A DNA stretch of 64,000 nucleotides. Origin: Daphnia pulex. Its lineage: Eukaryota; Arthropoda; Branchiopoda; Diplostraca; Daphniidae. Location: NCBI RefSeq assembly GCF_021134715.1, contig NC_060019.1:3410001-3474000 (forward strand). Direction: 5' to 3'. A program made the position numbers and the translations under genes. Position 1 is the stretch's first letter, and every line of letters starts with the position of its first letter. Below are positions 44,095 to 56,714 of this stretch, piece after piece. The notes beneath the pieces were generated by a model, which was not told where the DNA came from, did no database searches, and saw only the letters and a program-made list of their open reading frames with translations.

Positions 44095-45165
44095 CTTGGG
44101 GATCTACGGAAATTTGGGTGATTTTGGCTTCCTCTTCACCTTCCGCTGCCTCTTCTTCTTGACATTGGCTGCCATTAGACGTAAGGCAGCCAACCAGAAA
44201 GATTTGCTGCCACTGAAATTTAACTTGCCTGCGTTTTCCTTGTCGACCACCATTGACTGGATTTTAAATTATTCAACTGTCAATGATGGTTTCGCCTTCT
44301 CCTTTTCTTTCCATATTCATCCAGCCCCTTCTCCTACACTAGCTCCCTTTGGCTATCCGTGAGGTCTGCAAGCACCGACTCCTCCCTTCAAACCATATGG
44401 AAAATATTTCGTCGAAGTGGACAATTTTTTTATATTTCTAGTGGAAATGTTTTAATAGTTTTTTAATAATATTTACAGGTGGTCCTGTTGATTCAGCCTA
44501 ACTCTCGATTCCTCTTAAACAAGCAGGGGCAGGGGTTCCTTCGCGCCCTCTTCCTCTTTGAGGGCAAACGCGAACGTAATTGAAGAGAAATTTGGTTTAT
44601 TTTTATTTTTAGTTTTTAGAAATAAGTCTTAATAGTAATTCTTATAAAAGCAACTTAAAGTTAGTACAACAGGAACCGGTGCAATTTTTCCGCAAAACCC
44701 TTGTCCTTGGTCCACACCTTTAGCCAAACCATTTTCCACTTGTTCTTCATCTTCCCCCTGTCTTTGGTCCTCCACCAGTTAGACGCTAAATGCCATTGGC
44801 AGCGGATTTTGTCCTGCAAATATATTTGTTATTTTAATTATACCCAATTATTACAAACATTTTACCACCGACCTGTGGCGACATAACGACGGATGTATTC
44901 TTCGATGAATTTGACCCCACTGTGTTGTTGGCTGCTTGTCTGTAAACCTGTTTGTACGGATATACTTTTATCTTGTTAAGCTTCTCAATCAAAGATTGGT
45001 TTTCCTTCAAAGGTGTTGGCGGAATTACCAAGATGCCACCGTGAATAGCCCAGTGTTCGGCATAAGCTATTTTTACAAATATAATCAAATCAGAAAACTC
45101 CGATTCTGATGGTGTCAGCGTCAGACCAAAGTGGTCTGGTACATCTGTACAAGTACAAATTAAAA
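44095..45165 (-). CDS. Hypothetical exons, minus strand
   Basis: Three readable segments lie in order on the minus strand. About 45160-44880 carries GLTLTPSESEFSD, AYAEHWAIHGGILVIPPTP and QVYRQAANNT and ends SPQ at a GTCGGT donor-like site. About 44818-44700 carries DKIRCQWHLASNWWRTKDR then KMKNKWKMVW after a TTTGCAG acceptor. About 44260-44096 carries DKENAGKLNFSGSKSFWLAA and a Lys/Arg-rich tail. They may belong to one basic, possibly DNA-binding protein. I recognise no family, and the start and full splice structure are not established. Confidence 0.3.
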
Positions 45166-46360
45166 TAGGTCAGCATTAACATCTGATGACTTAACTACTA
45201 TTTTTTCAGCCCTTTGTCAAGGTTAAACTTATTAGTTGTTTCATTAAGCGTATTTATTATTTAAGTTCTAATGCTTCATCTAATTTTGGTTTTCTGTAGA
45301 CGCCAATGACTACACGATTACAAAAGAATGTCAAAGAGCTTTTTCCCAACCAACCTAGCGAAAACAAAATGCTCTGCCATGCCCGCTTCCCAATAGTTCC
45401 CCCTTAAAAACCATAAAGGCAACAACGTTATTACAACATTATTATTATGTCATTATTAATTACGTCATTAAAGCAAAAACCCATGACAGCTAGAAAAAAG
45501 CGGAATTCACTATTAAGTTTTCTGAAGAATTCCGCAAAAATGGTTTATTCAGGTACTGGTTGGCTGGTTGAAATGCCTTAGTCACCGTTTCGCAAAACAT
45601 GAAAATCCTCAATACTGCCAAATTCGGCCTCCTTGGGTGACGGACTCATTGTTAATTTTTTTATGTACAGATACGATTCAACAACTGACATTAGTCTACC
45701 AGATGAACGATCGAGAGGTCTTAAGGTATCCTAAAGAAAAGATTTTACGTGTTTCATAGAGAGATAAGGATGTCACCGACAAAAGCATCTTGGTGATACC
45801 GGTCCTTCCTATACTGTTAAGTAATTTGTTTTATTTAAACTTCAATATCTATGGCTCAGGATTACGGTAGCCTGCTGTGTTCTCTATAATATTGCCATCT
45901 GAAAATGTCACTAGATGAAGACAACATCAAGTTAAAAATCAAAAATGCAAATAACAATATATAAAACAACAAAAATAGCAGCAGGTCAGATAATGCTTTG
46001 CGCTAATTGGACGCTGCAAAAAGAAGACGCATAACGCATCATGTTTTTTGTTCATGAAGGTGTTTTCAAGACAAAAATGAAGGACAAAAATATTCCATAC
46101 ATATATGAGAGAACAGGTCTTTTGAACGTTATCATATGGCGAAAGATAATGTTTCAAAGCAAACGCATTCGTTGTTACATCATTTGCGCGTTAGCCGCTG
46201 TCTCACTGGAATCGCATCGAGAAAATGTTTTGTTTTTTAAAGTCTCCCGCAGAGTTTACGGTCCTTTTGACCTGCTATTCTAGGATGGTCTCTACTGGGC
46301 TTGAATCTGGAGTAGTGCTGTTTCCGGTACTCTGGGGAGCCAGAATATTAGAATTACCAC
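45166..46360. other. Spacer, no supported gene
   Basis: Open frames at 45568-45759, 46041-46283 and on the opposite strand lack signals or motifs. Confidence 0.35.
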
Positions 46361-46363
46361 GTT

Positions 46364-47040
46364 TCAAGCTTTTCCCCTTGTTCTTGTACATGAGAAGGAT
46401 CGACGGACTGGGGCGTCAATTCTACTGGCGCAGACCAGCAGCAGATTTATAAACTTTTTTTCGAGTAGTGGTCGCCATTTTAGTACGAGCAGCATTGTTG
46501 CATTGATATATGTTATCATCATTGATACATACCTGATGATTCTATCACTCTCGTCATCCTGCTGAAGAAAGGAAACATTTTCATCATCCTCCTTCTTGCT
46601 TTTTGCAGCAAGCAATGTGCTACTAGTTGAACTTCCCAATAGGTGGTCGGTAATTTCAACTTTGTTCATTAAGTCAACACCCTTCTCTGTGTCTATAGCT
46701 ATCTAATTTTAACAAATTGTTGGTGGTAAACAGTATATTGAATTTATTTCTAATAAATCTACATCAATTTCAGCAGCCACAGAAGGATTTCAACACCCAA
46801 ATACTGCTCCCAATATTTTTGGAATAAGTCAAAGAGTTTTCCATCCGATGGCCGCCACTTCAAATTTGTAATATAATTGCTCGATATGAAACACTGCACT
46901 TTGACATTGTATATTACCTGTTTCATTCAATCCTGAATAGTGATTGCGAATTACTGCCTTTTCTTTGCTTTCAAAATTGTTCCATTTCCTGCGAACACTT
47001 TCCAATGGCAATCGGGATGTTCCATGGTAATGAATCAATA
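46364..47040 (-). pseudogene. Myb/SANT-like domain gene fragment
   Basis: Minus-strand text at about 47030-46920 reads SRLPLESVRRKWNNFESKEK and NHYSGLNETG. This resembles the third helix and Gly-containing end of Myb/SANT-like domains of the kind found in Harbinger-type transposon proteins and host relatives. A second frame, 46669-46480, is acidic (KSKKEDDENVSFLQQDDESD). No start, splice chain or partner transposase is present, so it is a remnant. Confidence 0.35.
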
Positions 47041-47044
47041 ATAA

Positions 47045-47629
47045 TAGCCATTATCATTAAAGCACTTCGTGTATCATGTTCAAAATTATTTTGTTATAAT
47101 TAAGTGAAGATTCAAGTGATGATGGATAAACTGGATTGCGTAGTTGTTGAACATAAGCGAGCATATTATCATTAATAAGCTTATTACGTCATCAGTCTCA
47201 ACTTTGAGAAAATTATTGTTGACTAAAGATTTAGACTTAAATGAAGGTTCAAAAGGCTCAAGTGATCATGAAACATGTTGTCCTGGAACTCGTCGACGAA
47301 TTGAATTTATATCAAAAGAAAATAAGTATATAAGAGGAATGGAAAATTACACTGTTCATGAAACTTTATAATATTTCTACTGCCTTAGAACTCCCAACGT
47401 TATGGAATGAGATATCGTTCACATAACAGAAGTAAACAACACAAGGACTTGTCAAATTATATTTAGAGAAAAAATTACATATAAATTACAAAAATACTAA
47501 GGGTCAAAATTGTGAAACCAGCAAAACAATGGCATAAGAAAAATTTGTTATCATATATGTCTTAATATCCACCATATCTTCTGCTGAGATCTGAAAAGTA
47601 GATTGTACACCTAACAATGTATCAGAAAA
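47045..47629. other. Spacer
   Basis: I see no feature. Confidence 0.3.
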
Positions 47630-48365
47630 CTGAATAAACAATAAATAAGTAATGAAGACTAAAAGTAACAAAAAATCTCGACCAAACCTGAATGATTTAT
47701 ATATTTAAGACATCAACAGTAGCCCTAGTAGATTAAGGTTTAAAGGATTTCTTATATTCAAAATTTTAGTCTTTTGTTGAAGGAAATTTAAAAGAAAACC
47801 TAATGATGTGATGCGGACAGTTGCGCCGTGAGTGCATGTCATCATGACAATTCCTGTAATGTCTAAATTCTTAGCCTTTTAGTTTTGCGACCGCAGAGCC
47901 TGAAAACTCGAGGATCCACAAGGTTCACCCTAGAAATAACCGTACAACAATTTATGAACATAGATCGTGATTTTTATCAAACTTAAAGGTTTCCCTAACT
48001 TCACCTTCCATTTTAAGTGTGTACGAGCTGGTCTTTGTCATCCTCAATATAATTTCTTTTCCATATAAACCCAGCTAGCATGTCTTTATTGGTAAAATAT
48101 TTTTTTCCGACAATATTCTTCGATCGATAACCCACATATTGGTATAATATTATATTATTACTTTGTTGCGACAAGGTGGCTGTTAAATTTTTTTGTTATT
48201 TTCCCAATAAATGACTATGATCAAAGATGAATAAATTTTTTATTTTCCCAATAACGGATCATTAAATAAGGAATACATCGTTTTCTATGAAAAAACTTTA
48301 GTCTTTTACATTTACCACACGTTCAAAATCCTAAATGATTGGTTAACTGTTGCCTTTTTTTACCG

Positions 48366-48432
48366 AGAGTGGGTTTGAACCATCATCCTGTAAGTCACCA
48401 ATCCAATGCTATAACCACTACATCAGCAACGG
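48366..48432 (-). repeat. tRNA-like segment (B-box and A-box), minus
   Basis: On the minus strand TGATGTAGTGGTTATAGCA resembles a polymerase III A-box and GGTTCAAACCC is a perfect B-box, about 45 nt apart. It is about 80% identical to 49137-49204 in inverse orientation. The anticodon stem is disrupted here, so it is not a functional tRNA. A further B-box remnant (minus) lies at about 48592. Confidence 0.55.
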
Positions 48433-49136
48433 AGATGATAATAAAGTCCCGATGTGACCAGATGGATAGTGCATACTTAGACATTGTCATGGTTATAGCC
48501 CAGCGTGAGCAAAATCGATTTAATTACATCAGTGAAGGAATTTATGATTATTGAGACTATTTGTTTCATAAGTCATTTGTTTGCTGAAAGTGGGTTTGAA
48601 CCAACCTCCATAGAATTACCTATATGGATATATAATAATAGCAGTTTTAACATTTCATCTCCTTAACGTTTAATATAAATTAGATCACGTTAGCGTGAAG
48701 GTAGAGTTTTAATTTCGAAGTACGTAAGTTAGTTGTTCGAGATTCGAGACTTGTGCAAGATTTGGATTTTAAGACAATTGGATTGTTCATTTAGGCAATT
48801 GTATGCAGAACTAACGAATTGAATACGATATAAAGCATTTAGGATTTTGAACGCATGTTAAATGTAAAAGACTATAGCTTTTTCACAAAAAAAGGATTTA
48901 TTACTTTTTTAATGGTCCGTTATTGGGAAAATTTTCGGAAAACAATATTTTACCATTACGGGACTAGACTTATCCCTTTTTTGGCCGTAGGGACATCCTT
49001 GATGAGATCCTCTGGACTTGTCTATTGCCTGTCGGGACAAACCCCTATAGGGAATCCCCTCTTAACCCTTGTTTACGTGGCTTCTAGAAGTTAAAAACTT
49101 TCATTGCTTCAAGTCGAAAAACATTTGTAATATCGC

Positions 49137-49204
49137 TGTTGGTGTAGTGGTTATAGCATTGGATTGGTGATCCAAGGTGAGATGGTTCAAACCCACTGAA
49201 GACC
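49137..49204 (+). repeat. tRNA-like segment, plus, Thr(GGT)-like
   Basis: TGGTGTAGTGGTTATAGCA (A-box region), an anticodon arm TTGGA-TTGGTGA-TCCAA with a perfect 5-bp stem and GGT at the anticodon position, and the B-box GGTTCAAACCC occur in order. The acceptor stem does not pair, so I call a tRNA-derived, SINE-like fragment rather than a tRNA gene. Confidence 0.5.
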
Positions 49205-50003
49205 AAAATCAAGAACTTGTCTAATAACAAGTTGAAGATGAATAAACATTTCACGTTGGACTATATAACCATAAACACAACAACCAGATTTCCGTCAAAA
49301 TTTTAAAAGTAGTAAAACTGTTATTTCACCAATAAAAGTAAAATAAGTAAAACAAGCTGAAAAATTATTGTGAGCCAACAAATTTGGGTGCAAAAATATA
49401 TTGGAAAAATATTTAAAAAAATTATTTTACCAACATCTCAATTGTAGGAATATAATATTTTAGCAATATTTGGGAAATATACTCTGCTAGCTGGGAAGAC
49501 TCGCCATCTCGACTAAATTAATAAAATCAGCTTTAAATTGAGTTGTTGATTGAAATTTATTTTTAGCTATAGCTATAAGCTATAGCTACACCAGACATAA
49601 GGTCTTAACTCGAAAGCTTTTATCAGGAAACATTTTTCTCCGATAAACATTTAATTTATCCGTAATTTATCCGTGGGGTGAGGGGAAATATTATAAACTG
49701 AAAAGCGTTAAAATATTTCTAAGTTTTGTTACCCTTTCGTTCAAATGGGCAATTTCATCCAGGACTGTGATATATTTCCCTTGTGACGTCCCTGTAGCCT
49801 GGAACATGAGAAATTGGCACTACCCTGAGAACACTACCATGAATAAGATAGCTGATATTCGGTAAAGTTCCTGGCTAATAATCGGATTTCATGTAATCGG
49901 CCGATGTGGGTTTTTTAATAAATAGCAAAACGTGCACTCAAATTCTGGACTAGAAAAACCGTCCAGAAACATTTGACATAAAAATAATTTTTATAAACTT
50001 TTC

Positions 50004-50390
50004 TTATTTAGATTTGTCCTTTTCATTCATACCTTTTGTCGTGACAACAGACACTCTGTCATGAGCAATATGATTAAAGTGAAATGTAGAGTCACACTCA
50101 GGACAGAGCAAAGCGTGACAAGTGTGACAAACTACTATTCCTTTCACATTTCTACAATGGTTGCAGATCCCATTGAAAATCTCCAAAGCCTCAACAATGG
50201 CCATTTTTTCTATCGGAATCTCTAACACAACTAAATGCTCTGTCTTGTGCCCTCTGTCTTTCTTTCCAATCTGTTTCCTCAGCTTTTTACTTGGCAGCAG
50301 CTTCTGCGGCTGAAGTTGGAGCTGTTCGAAGCTTATCAGGGATATGTCTAGCTTCATACTTCTTTGAAATAGCCAGCAATTCAGGTTCAA
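50004..50390 (-). CDS. B-box-type zinc-finger protein fragment (copy 1)
   Basis: A 128-codon frame whose C-terminal half shows regularly spaced ligands: CNHC, 7 residues, CHTC, then LLCPEC and FHFNHIAHD, a B-box pattern (CxxC...CxxC...CxxC...HxxxH). A short Lys-rich tail (MNEKDKSK) ends the protein. The N-terminal half is rich in Lys/Gln with no clear domain. Sister copy 2 (62686-62910) has the zinc-finger part but is shifted out of frame upstream by a 2-bp insertion. Such single B-boxes occur in transposon-linked proteins. I cannot assign a function. Confidence 0.5.
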   Translation of the reverse strand: MNLNCWLFQRSMKLDISLISFEQLQLQPQKLLPSKKLRKQIGKKDRGHKTEHLVVLEIPIEKMAIVEALEIFNGICNHCRNVKGIVVCHTCHALLCPECDSTFHFNHIAHDRVSVVTTKGMNEKDKSK

Positions 50391-50900
50391 CTAGTATAAA
50401 AAATATTTATATAATTCACATCTGTCAAAAGGATCACTGATGACAAACTTTCTAATAAACAATTCATAATTTTGTGTTCGATATGACAATTGTAATTTGC
50501 TTGACTTGTGATCATCACACATTACAATGTGATGGCCACTGGCTGAACTAATCCAATAGGATATTCAAAATCTGTCGTCAGTTCTCTTGACGAATGATCC
50601 CAATTCCTAATGCTGATTTACAAGGTGGAGGTAAGTTGTAAAAGAACATACCGTGAGAACTTTAGCAAATCCATTTTAACAGCTTGTAGAACTTTCTCGG
50701 CAATCTCTGTTTTTGGCATAACTTTGTAACTGAGAATCAACCTTTTCCATTTTTGATGTTACATAACACACTGAATATACGCTTTATGAACCTGAGTAAG
50801 GTGATGAAGAACCTGAAAATTTCTATACAGTGAAGTACTTAAGTGCAGCAGTGTAGTCTTTACGTTTCAGCCGATGTGCTAACACTTTTACTTCGTATCT

Positions 50901-51149
50901 TTGCATCCCTCGAAAGCAGAAAGACAAGAAAATCAAAAATTTTCGAGCGAAGAAAGGGTTTACGAGAAATTGGTGTCTGAAGAACCCCTGATTTCCGATA
51001 CCAGTCTTTCGAAAAGCCAGTTATTTTTATTGATAATGTCATTTTTCCTTAGACATAATCTTACTAATTCTTCTCTGTCAGACTTATTTCAACTCTTAAG
51101 CCTTCCTGGGCCCTCATACTCACTAAAAGCCGGATATTTAAAAAATTAG
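50901..51149 (+). CDS. Transposon-like 82-residue frame (copy 1)
   Basis: Residues about 35-70 (SLSKSQLFLLIMSFFLRHNL, LSDLFQLLSLPGP) resemble the N-terminal segment of large multicopy invertebrate proteins usually linked to DNA transposons, where a similar LLxxxFxLRHxLT stretch occurs. It has a duplicate at 63583-63831. It probably represents the first exon of a gene running towards 51.2 kb, where no continuation is readable. Confidence 0.35.
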   Translation: MHPSKAERQENQKFSSEERVYEKLVSEEPLISDTSLSKSQLFLLIMSFFLRHNLTNSSLSDLFQLLSLPGPSYSLKAGYLKN

Positions 51150-51318
51150 TTTACTTTAAATCCAATTATGTAAAACTACTTTTCAATCTCTGTTACGCCT
51201 CTGTAGCGATTTTTCATTCTGAAGTTAGAAGAATTATTTAAATTCGGACTGTGAGGATTTATCAATTTTCACACTTAAGATTGATTGATAATACAGTATT
51301 ATCAAACTGTTACGCCTT

Positions 51319-52900
51319 TTGTAGCGTTTCCCTGTCTAATCCTAGAAGAATTATTTCTTTTAAACTTAAACTTAAGAAGTATTCAAAACTCAGTAACGAA
51401 TTGTCTCATGCAATATAACTTAAAAATAGATATTCCTTTTTTAAAGGAGGGTGGTGAATAAACACGGAATCGAACGTTTACTGAACGTCAACTTTCTGAG
51501 CAATATAAATCGTTTGCCTATCGTTTTTGTTTTCCTCTCTTCCTTATGGTAGAGATCTTGCATTCTCTACTAGTGAACATTCTATCTCCTGATTCAGAAG
51601 AGTTTTTCAAGTTTATATCAACTAGAAGCTAATTTACATCTTTTACTCAAACGTACTTAAGTTTGCATCTTTTTGTCTCTCTGTTCCTCTAATAATTCTA
51701 CAATATTGACCTTTATGTATGATAGGAAAATTCTTCAGCACGAATTTAAAATATTTTAGGTTACAAATTTAGGTAGTATTTTTTGTTTTTCTTCCTACCC
51801 AATGAAATCTGCACACATAAAGAGTATACACATTTAGGTAATTTTTTTTTTTTGGGGGGGGGGGGTTGGTTCTAGGTTTCTTTAACTTCAGTAATCTTGT
51901 AAGAATTGTGTTTGATTTGGGGGATTAGTCAAGCATTGATCATCTTGAAACTAACAAGGTAAGCTTTTTGTCATAATATTCTCTTCTGAATATTTTGATT
52001 TGGACAATGTAATTACAATTTATGGTATTCTTCATAATTTCTGCAAGATCTAAGCCAAGTCCCTGAGATATTTAAGTGAGTAAAGAGTTTTTCTTGGAAG
52101 CGTAAGAATCTGCCAATTGTCAAAATAAATTCGAAAGTGTAAAAAGTCTCGAAAGTCTCTCGAAATTCGTTCAGTGAGTCAGACGTCGAAAATCTTATCT
52201 CCGATTAAATTCAAATTATTACTACTATATGTCCAAAGCGAAAGCTAAGAAACAACCCAAGAATATTGTATTAAAAGTTTCACACAGAGTATATGCAGTG
52301 AGTGTGATATACTAGAGAGTTGCAAACTAAGTATTCGGTCGTACTCATTAGTGGATAAAAACAGTTGATGACATTAAGTGGTGGGATCATGCGAATATAG
52401 ACCCTTCCTTACAGTATGTCCCCTCGTTCAAATTTCGAATAATTTTAATTTACGTCATTTATTCGTAACTCCTTTTAAATTATTTCGGAATCAGACGATC
52501 CCATTTCTGCCCACAATCATTTTCAATTTTAACTAAGGTTCAGAGAGAATGATGACATGAAAGTGACGGTCAATTAGTCAATTTTGTATGCAAAGGAACA
52601 GCTGTTATTTTTTTCCTGGAGAGAGTGAGCTTCTTTAGCGCTGCTATAAGTAATCGAACGTTTCCTCTTGTTGAGGTTCGACCTTGTTTGTGGTTAGCAA
52701 CGCCCAACATGCCGTACTTTTTGATACTTTGAGGACAGAATGTTTTGGCCACACAAAGAATATCGGTACTATACTCACAACATCTTCATCGTTTTAGCTT
52801 CTTATTATTCGGGCCCAATCATTAGCATACAAAAATCAAATGAAAAAAGGTCATTATGGTTATTATCATTTCATCATTATTCTTCACGCAATCTCTCAGT
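51319..52900. other. AT-rich spacer
   Basis: It contains a T run followed by a G run at about 51842-51867. The remainder carries no recognised gene. Confidence 0.4.
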
Positions 52901-52916
52901 AAATGACTTCGTAAAC

Positions 52917-54090
<1,174 letters not shown>

Positions 54091-54529
54091 TTCATTTTAA
54101 AAGATTTTCCAAAGTATTGGACTTAGCCCACAGCAACCTGTGTTCCTGCCCCATTTGTGTTCCACGACCTACCAGCAAATCCTATACCAATAACTGCAGT
54201 CATATTCGAAATTCTTACTTTAACTTATTTTTGGTGGAACGAACTTCATCTAAAATTAATTGAAAAAGATTTTGAAGTTTTTTGTGTGTTTGTGAAGTGT
54301 TTTTGTTTTTTGTTTTTGTACTTAGCTCAAGGTAGACCTATTGACTGGGCAACCTCTTGTCGGGAAGTTGAACTGGAGACATCATGATTAATAATTTAGA
54401 AAAAATTTGAGGTCCTGGTGTGATTGTGAATCCAAATTTGTATCTTTTACAGAACTCGTACCGCAGAGACCTGATTTTTTTCTCTCTTCAGCTATTTCTC
54501 GTGTAACCCTGTCGAGTTGACTAATTGAG

Positions 54530-55030
54530 AATGTCGAATTTCCGGATGTTGACTGGGAGCCACAATCAAGGAAGCGGGGGTGGAGGAAGCCACTGAGGTG
54601 GTCGCAGCGGAGCTGGAGTAAGCCGTGTTGGAGGAAGCGGAGGTGCGGAACGAAGATTTGGAAACGCTGGAGGCTCTTCCGGAGGAGGTTCTTCTGGGGG
54701 CGGTGGATTCAAGGGCTCTTCCAGAGGAGGGTTCGGTGGTCTATCTTCAGGCGGCGCTCACGGAAGTGGAGGTGGTGGCGGCGGCGCTGGACGAGACTGG
54801 TTTTGAAAAAAACTGTGGATCATACAATTTTGGTAGCCACCCATCCTGCATCCGCTGTGCTTGCGTGAAAAATTATCTTTCCCCGGATAAAAAAGTTGAA
54901 GTTATGGATGTAGACAAAACACCCCCTCTCCAGGGGCCCAGATGTCTTCTTTGTCTATGTATGCCCGGCTCCACCTGCGGATGCCACCCCTGAACTTATG
55001 TGGTGCCAGCACGTTTTATCAAATGACTAC
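54530..55030 (+). pseudogene. Broken glycine-rich RanBP2-type zinc-finger gene
   Basis: An ATG at about 54532 leads into MSNFRMLTGSHNQGSGGGG, soon stopped, but the same frame continues as a long Gly/Ser/Arg-rich tract (SSGGGSSGGGGFKGSSRGG) to GAGRDWF near 54800. The next frame then carries NCGSYNFGSHPSCIRCACVK, a Cys2-Cys2 RanBP2-type finger as in FUS/TAF15-like and other RNA-binding proteins. A further Cys-containing stretch lies in yet another frame near 54950. At least two frameshifts and one stop make it non-coding as written. Confidence 0.6.
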
Positions 55031-56002
55031 AAACTTTGTGCCAGTGTGTTCCCTTATGAATCCAAATTTGGAAAAAGTAAAGACTTGATACGTATTACGA
55101 TTAGTAAAGTAAAGCAAAGTAAAGGTAAAATTTTCTCAGCCCATGTTCCCACTCTCGAATTTTTTCGAGTTCCAAAGATGTTATTAGAATGGAGATGGTT
55201 CCAAATGATTCGGAATTCTTGTTTCTTGGTCCACAACACCAGGATATAAAGCTTATGGACGTGATTGTCAAAATGGTATGTATTTAATTTTTCTGTTTTC
55301 CCGGTTTTAAACCTACTTTATTCCATGGAAAGATGTTAAATTAAAATTTAATGAAATAATAAATAGGTTCTCCCGGTTCTCCATTCTTGCAACACTTGTG
55401 TGATGTTTTTAGTCAGCGTAAAATGGATCTTCTTTCGATGATGACACTTGTCAATCGAAAAGTGCCCCACGACGGAATGTTTGGTCCCAAAGAATTGGAA
55501 ATGCCGCAATTCACCTCGAGTCTTACAAGTAAGTTTAGATCTTCCGTATAATTTTCTAGTACTTTCAAAGACTAGTATTCATTGATGAATAACCAGACAC
55601 TATAGACTAAAAATTAGTTTTCTGTGGAAAGATGTTTATATTCATGAAAAGTTTTACAAAGTCCTTGAGGAAAATCACAAGACACTAATTATGTGTACAA
55701 TGATGACACTTGTCAACAAACGAGTGCCTGATGACGATTTTTTCGTCGTCAGGTGTTTAATAGTTTGTTAACGAATAACAATAGTTTATGAAAGAATAAG
55801 AAGAAGATTAAAGAAGAAGTTGCCAAAAGAGTAGCAAGACTTGTTATGAGCACTCAACATATGAGCTCCTCAAGTATTTCTATGCTAGAACATTTAGAAG
55901 AAGGAAAGAGTTGGTAGAGCTCTTCACCATGCAGTCTGGCATCGTGAGTGAGCAAAACGCGTCGTCTGCTACTGGCTTTCCTTTTGAACTAAATGGTCGG
56001 AC
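55031..56002. other. Spacer with duplicated short exon-like motif
   Basis: DLLSMMTLVNRKVPHDGMFG is readable at about 55420-55480, ending near a GTAAGT donor (55529). MMTLVNKRVPDDDF occurs again at about 55695-55740. The two resemble duplicated exons of one unidentified gene, possibly continuing the zinc-finger relic upstream. Confidence 0.35.
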
Positions 56003-56714
56003 CTATTGCCATGCCGGTCCGACAGGGCAATAGCCATAGAGGGCTATTGCCATAGAGGGCTATTGCCCTGTCAGTGTTAATAACCCCATCTAGTGACGAC
56101 TATTTTATTTTGCTTTGCGTATGTACATTTTTACTTTAGTCAAGGCCTATTGCACCTTAACGTATTCCCGTATTCCAAAATGAGGTTTAATTTTATAAGA
56201 AATGAAATGCAAAAATTTTCTGGGATAACTTTACAATAACGTTCCATCATGGTATAATAGGTTGAACCTATTATGGGTGAACCTATTATAGGTTCAACCT
56301 ATTATACCATGGTTCCATATTAAATTAAAACTTACATAGTCGTTAATTCTACATTGTATTCATATGGATTCAGAAACGCTACCATTTTTTTTACTTTGAT
56401 AGTTCATCTTTCTCATATGCTATTTGATTGTTTTTTATGAAAAAAAACATCCCTTCGGATACCTTGTTAATAACGCAGGTAGCTGACATCATGTCATGAC
56501 ATGTGTTTTTCGTAAATAAAAGCTTTTGTCATAAAATTTGTTTTTAATTTTACCCTATGCATCTGATTTAAACCCAAATCTAAAAGTTTTACCATTTTAA
56601 AGTTTGTTCTTGATTCAGAAAGGCTACCAATAGCCGTCGCTAGATGGGGGTTTTAGCACTGACAGGGCAATAGCTCTCTATGGCTATTGCCTTGTCGGAC
56701 CGGCATGGCAATAG
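56003..56714. mobile_element. 712-bp foldback element with about 85-bp inverted ends
   Basis: Left end CTATTGCCATGCCGGTCCGA and its inverse at 56714 define the arms, about 56003-56102 and 56628-56714. The left arm is longer because a 16-bp unit (GCCATAGAGGGCTATT) is tandemly duplicated. No open frame is present. A separate strong hairpin sits in the interior at 56249-56310. It is a miniature inverted-repeat element of unassigned superfamily. Confidence 0.85.
56249..56310. repeat. Perfect 23-bp hairpin
   Basis: ATGGTATAATAGGTTGAACC... pairs exactly over 23 bp with the bases ending at 56310, enclosing a 16-nt loop that again contains GAACCTATT. The motif GGTTGAACCTATTA thus occurs in nested repeats. 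Confidence 0.85.

Larger units (their letters stand above)
48070..49495. mobile_element. 1.43 kb insertion with CCCAGCTAGC termini
   Basis: Comparison with the empty site in copy 2 (near 62184) fixes the ends. The inserted DNA starts CCCAGCTAGCA and ends TGCTAGCTGGG, an 11-bp inverted repeat, with AA on each side as the only possible target duplication. Subterminal AT-rich tracts are also roughly inverted (TTGGTAAAATA near 48087 and TATTTTACCAA near 49420). It has no transposase. It contains tRNA-like segments in opposite orientations. I cannot place the superfamily. Confidence 0.88.
47630..51318. repeat. Long direct duplication, copy 1 (partner 61745-64000)
   Basis: From CTGAATAAACAATAAATAAG onwards this matches 61745 to the window end with a few substitutions and small indels. 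The exception is the 1426-bp insertion at 48070-49495, absent from copy 2. Excluding that, at least 2.26 kb is shared in the same orientation, 14.1 kb apart. The match continues past 64000, so the true length is unknown. The unit contains a B-box zinc-finger frame (minus) and an 82-codon transposon-like frame (plus), so it is probably itself a mobile element or part of one. Confidence 0.93.

Noticed and set aside
49137-49204. Functional tRNA-Thr gene
   Set aside because: The anticodon arm and B-box are good but the acceptor stem does not pair and an inverse decayed copy lies in the same mobile element.
51842-51867. T run followed by G run as an element terminus
   Set aside because: No inverse partner or duplicated flank is visible.
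54625-54993. 122-codon acidic open frame (LEEAEVRNEDLETLEALPEE)
   Set aside because: It is the +1 shadow of a Gly/Ser-rich coding repeat; the Gly-rich frame with the zinc finger explains the composition.
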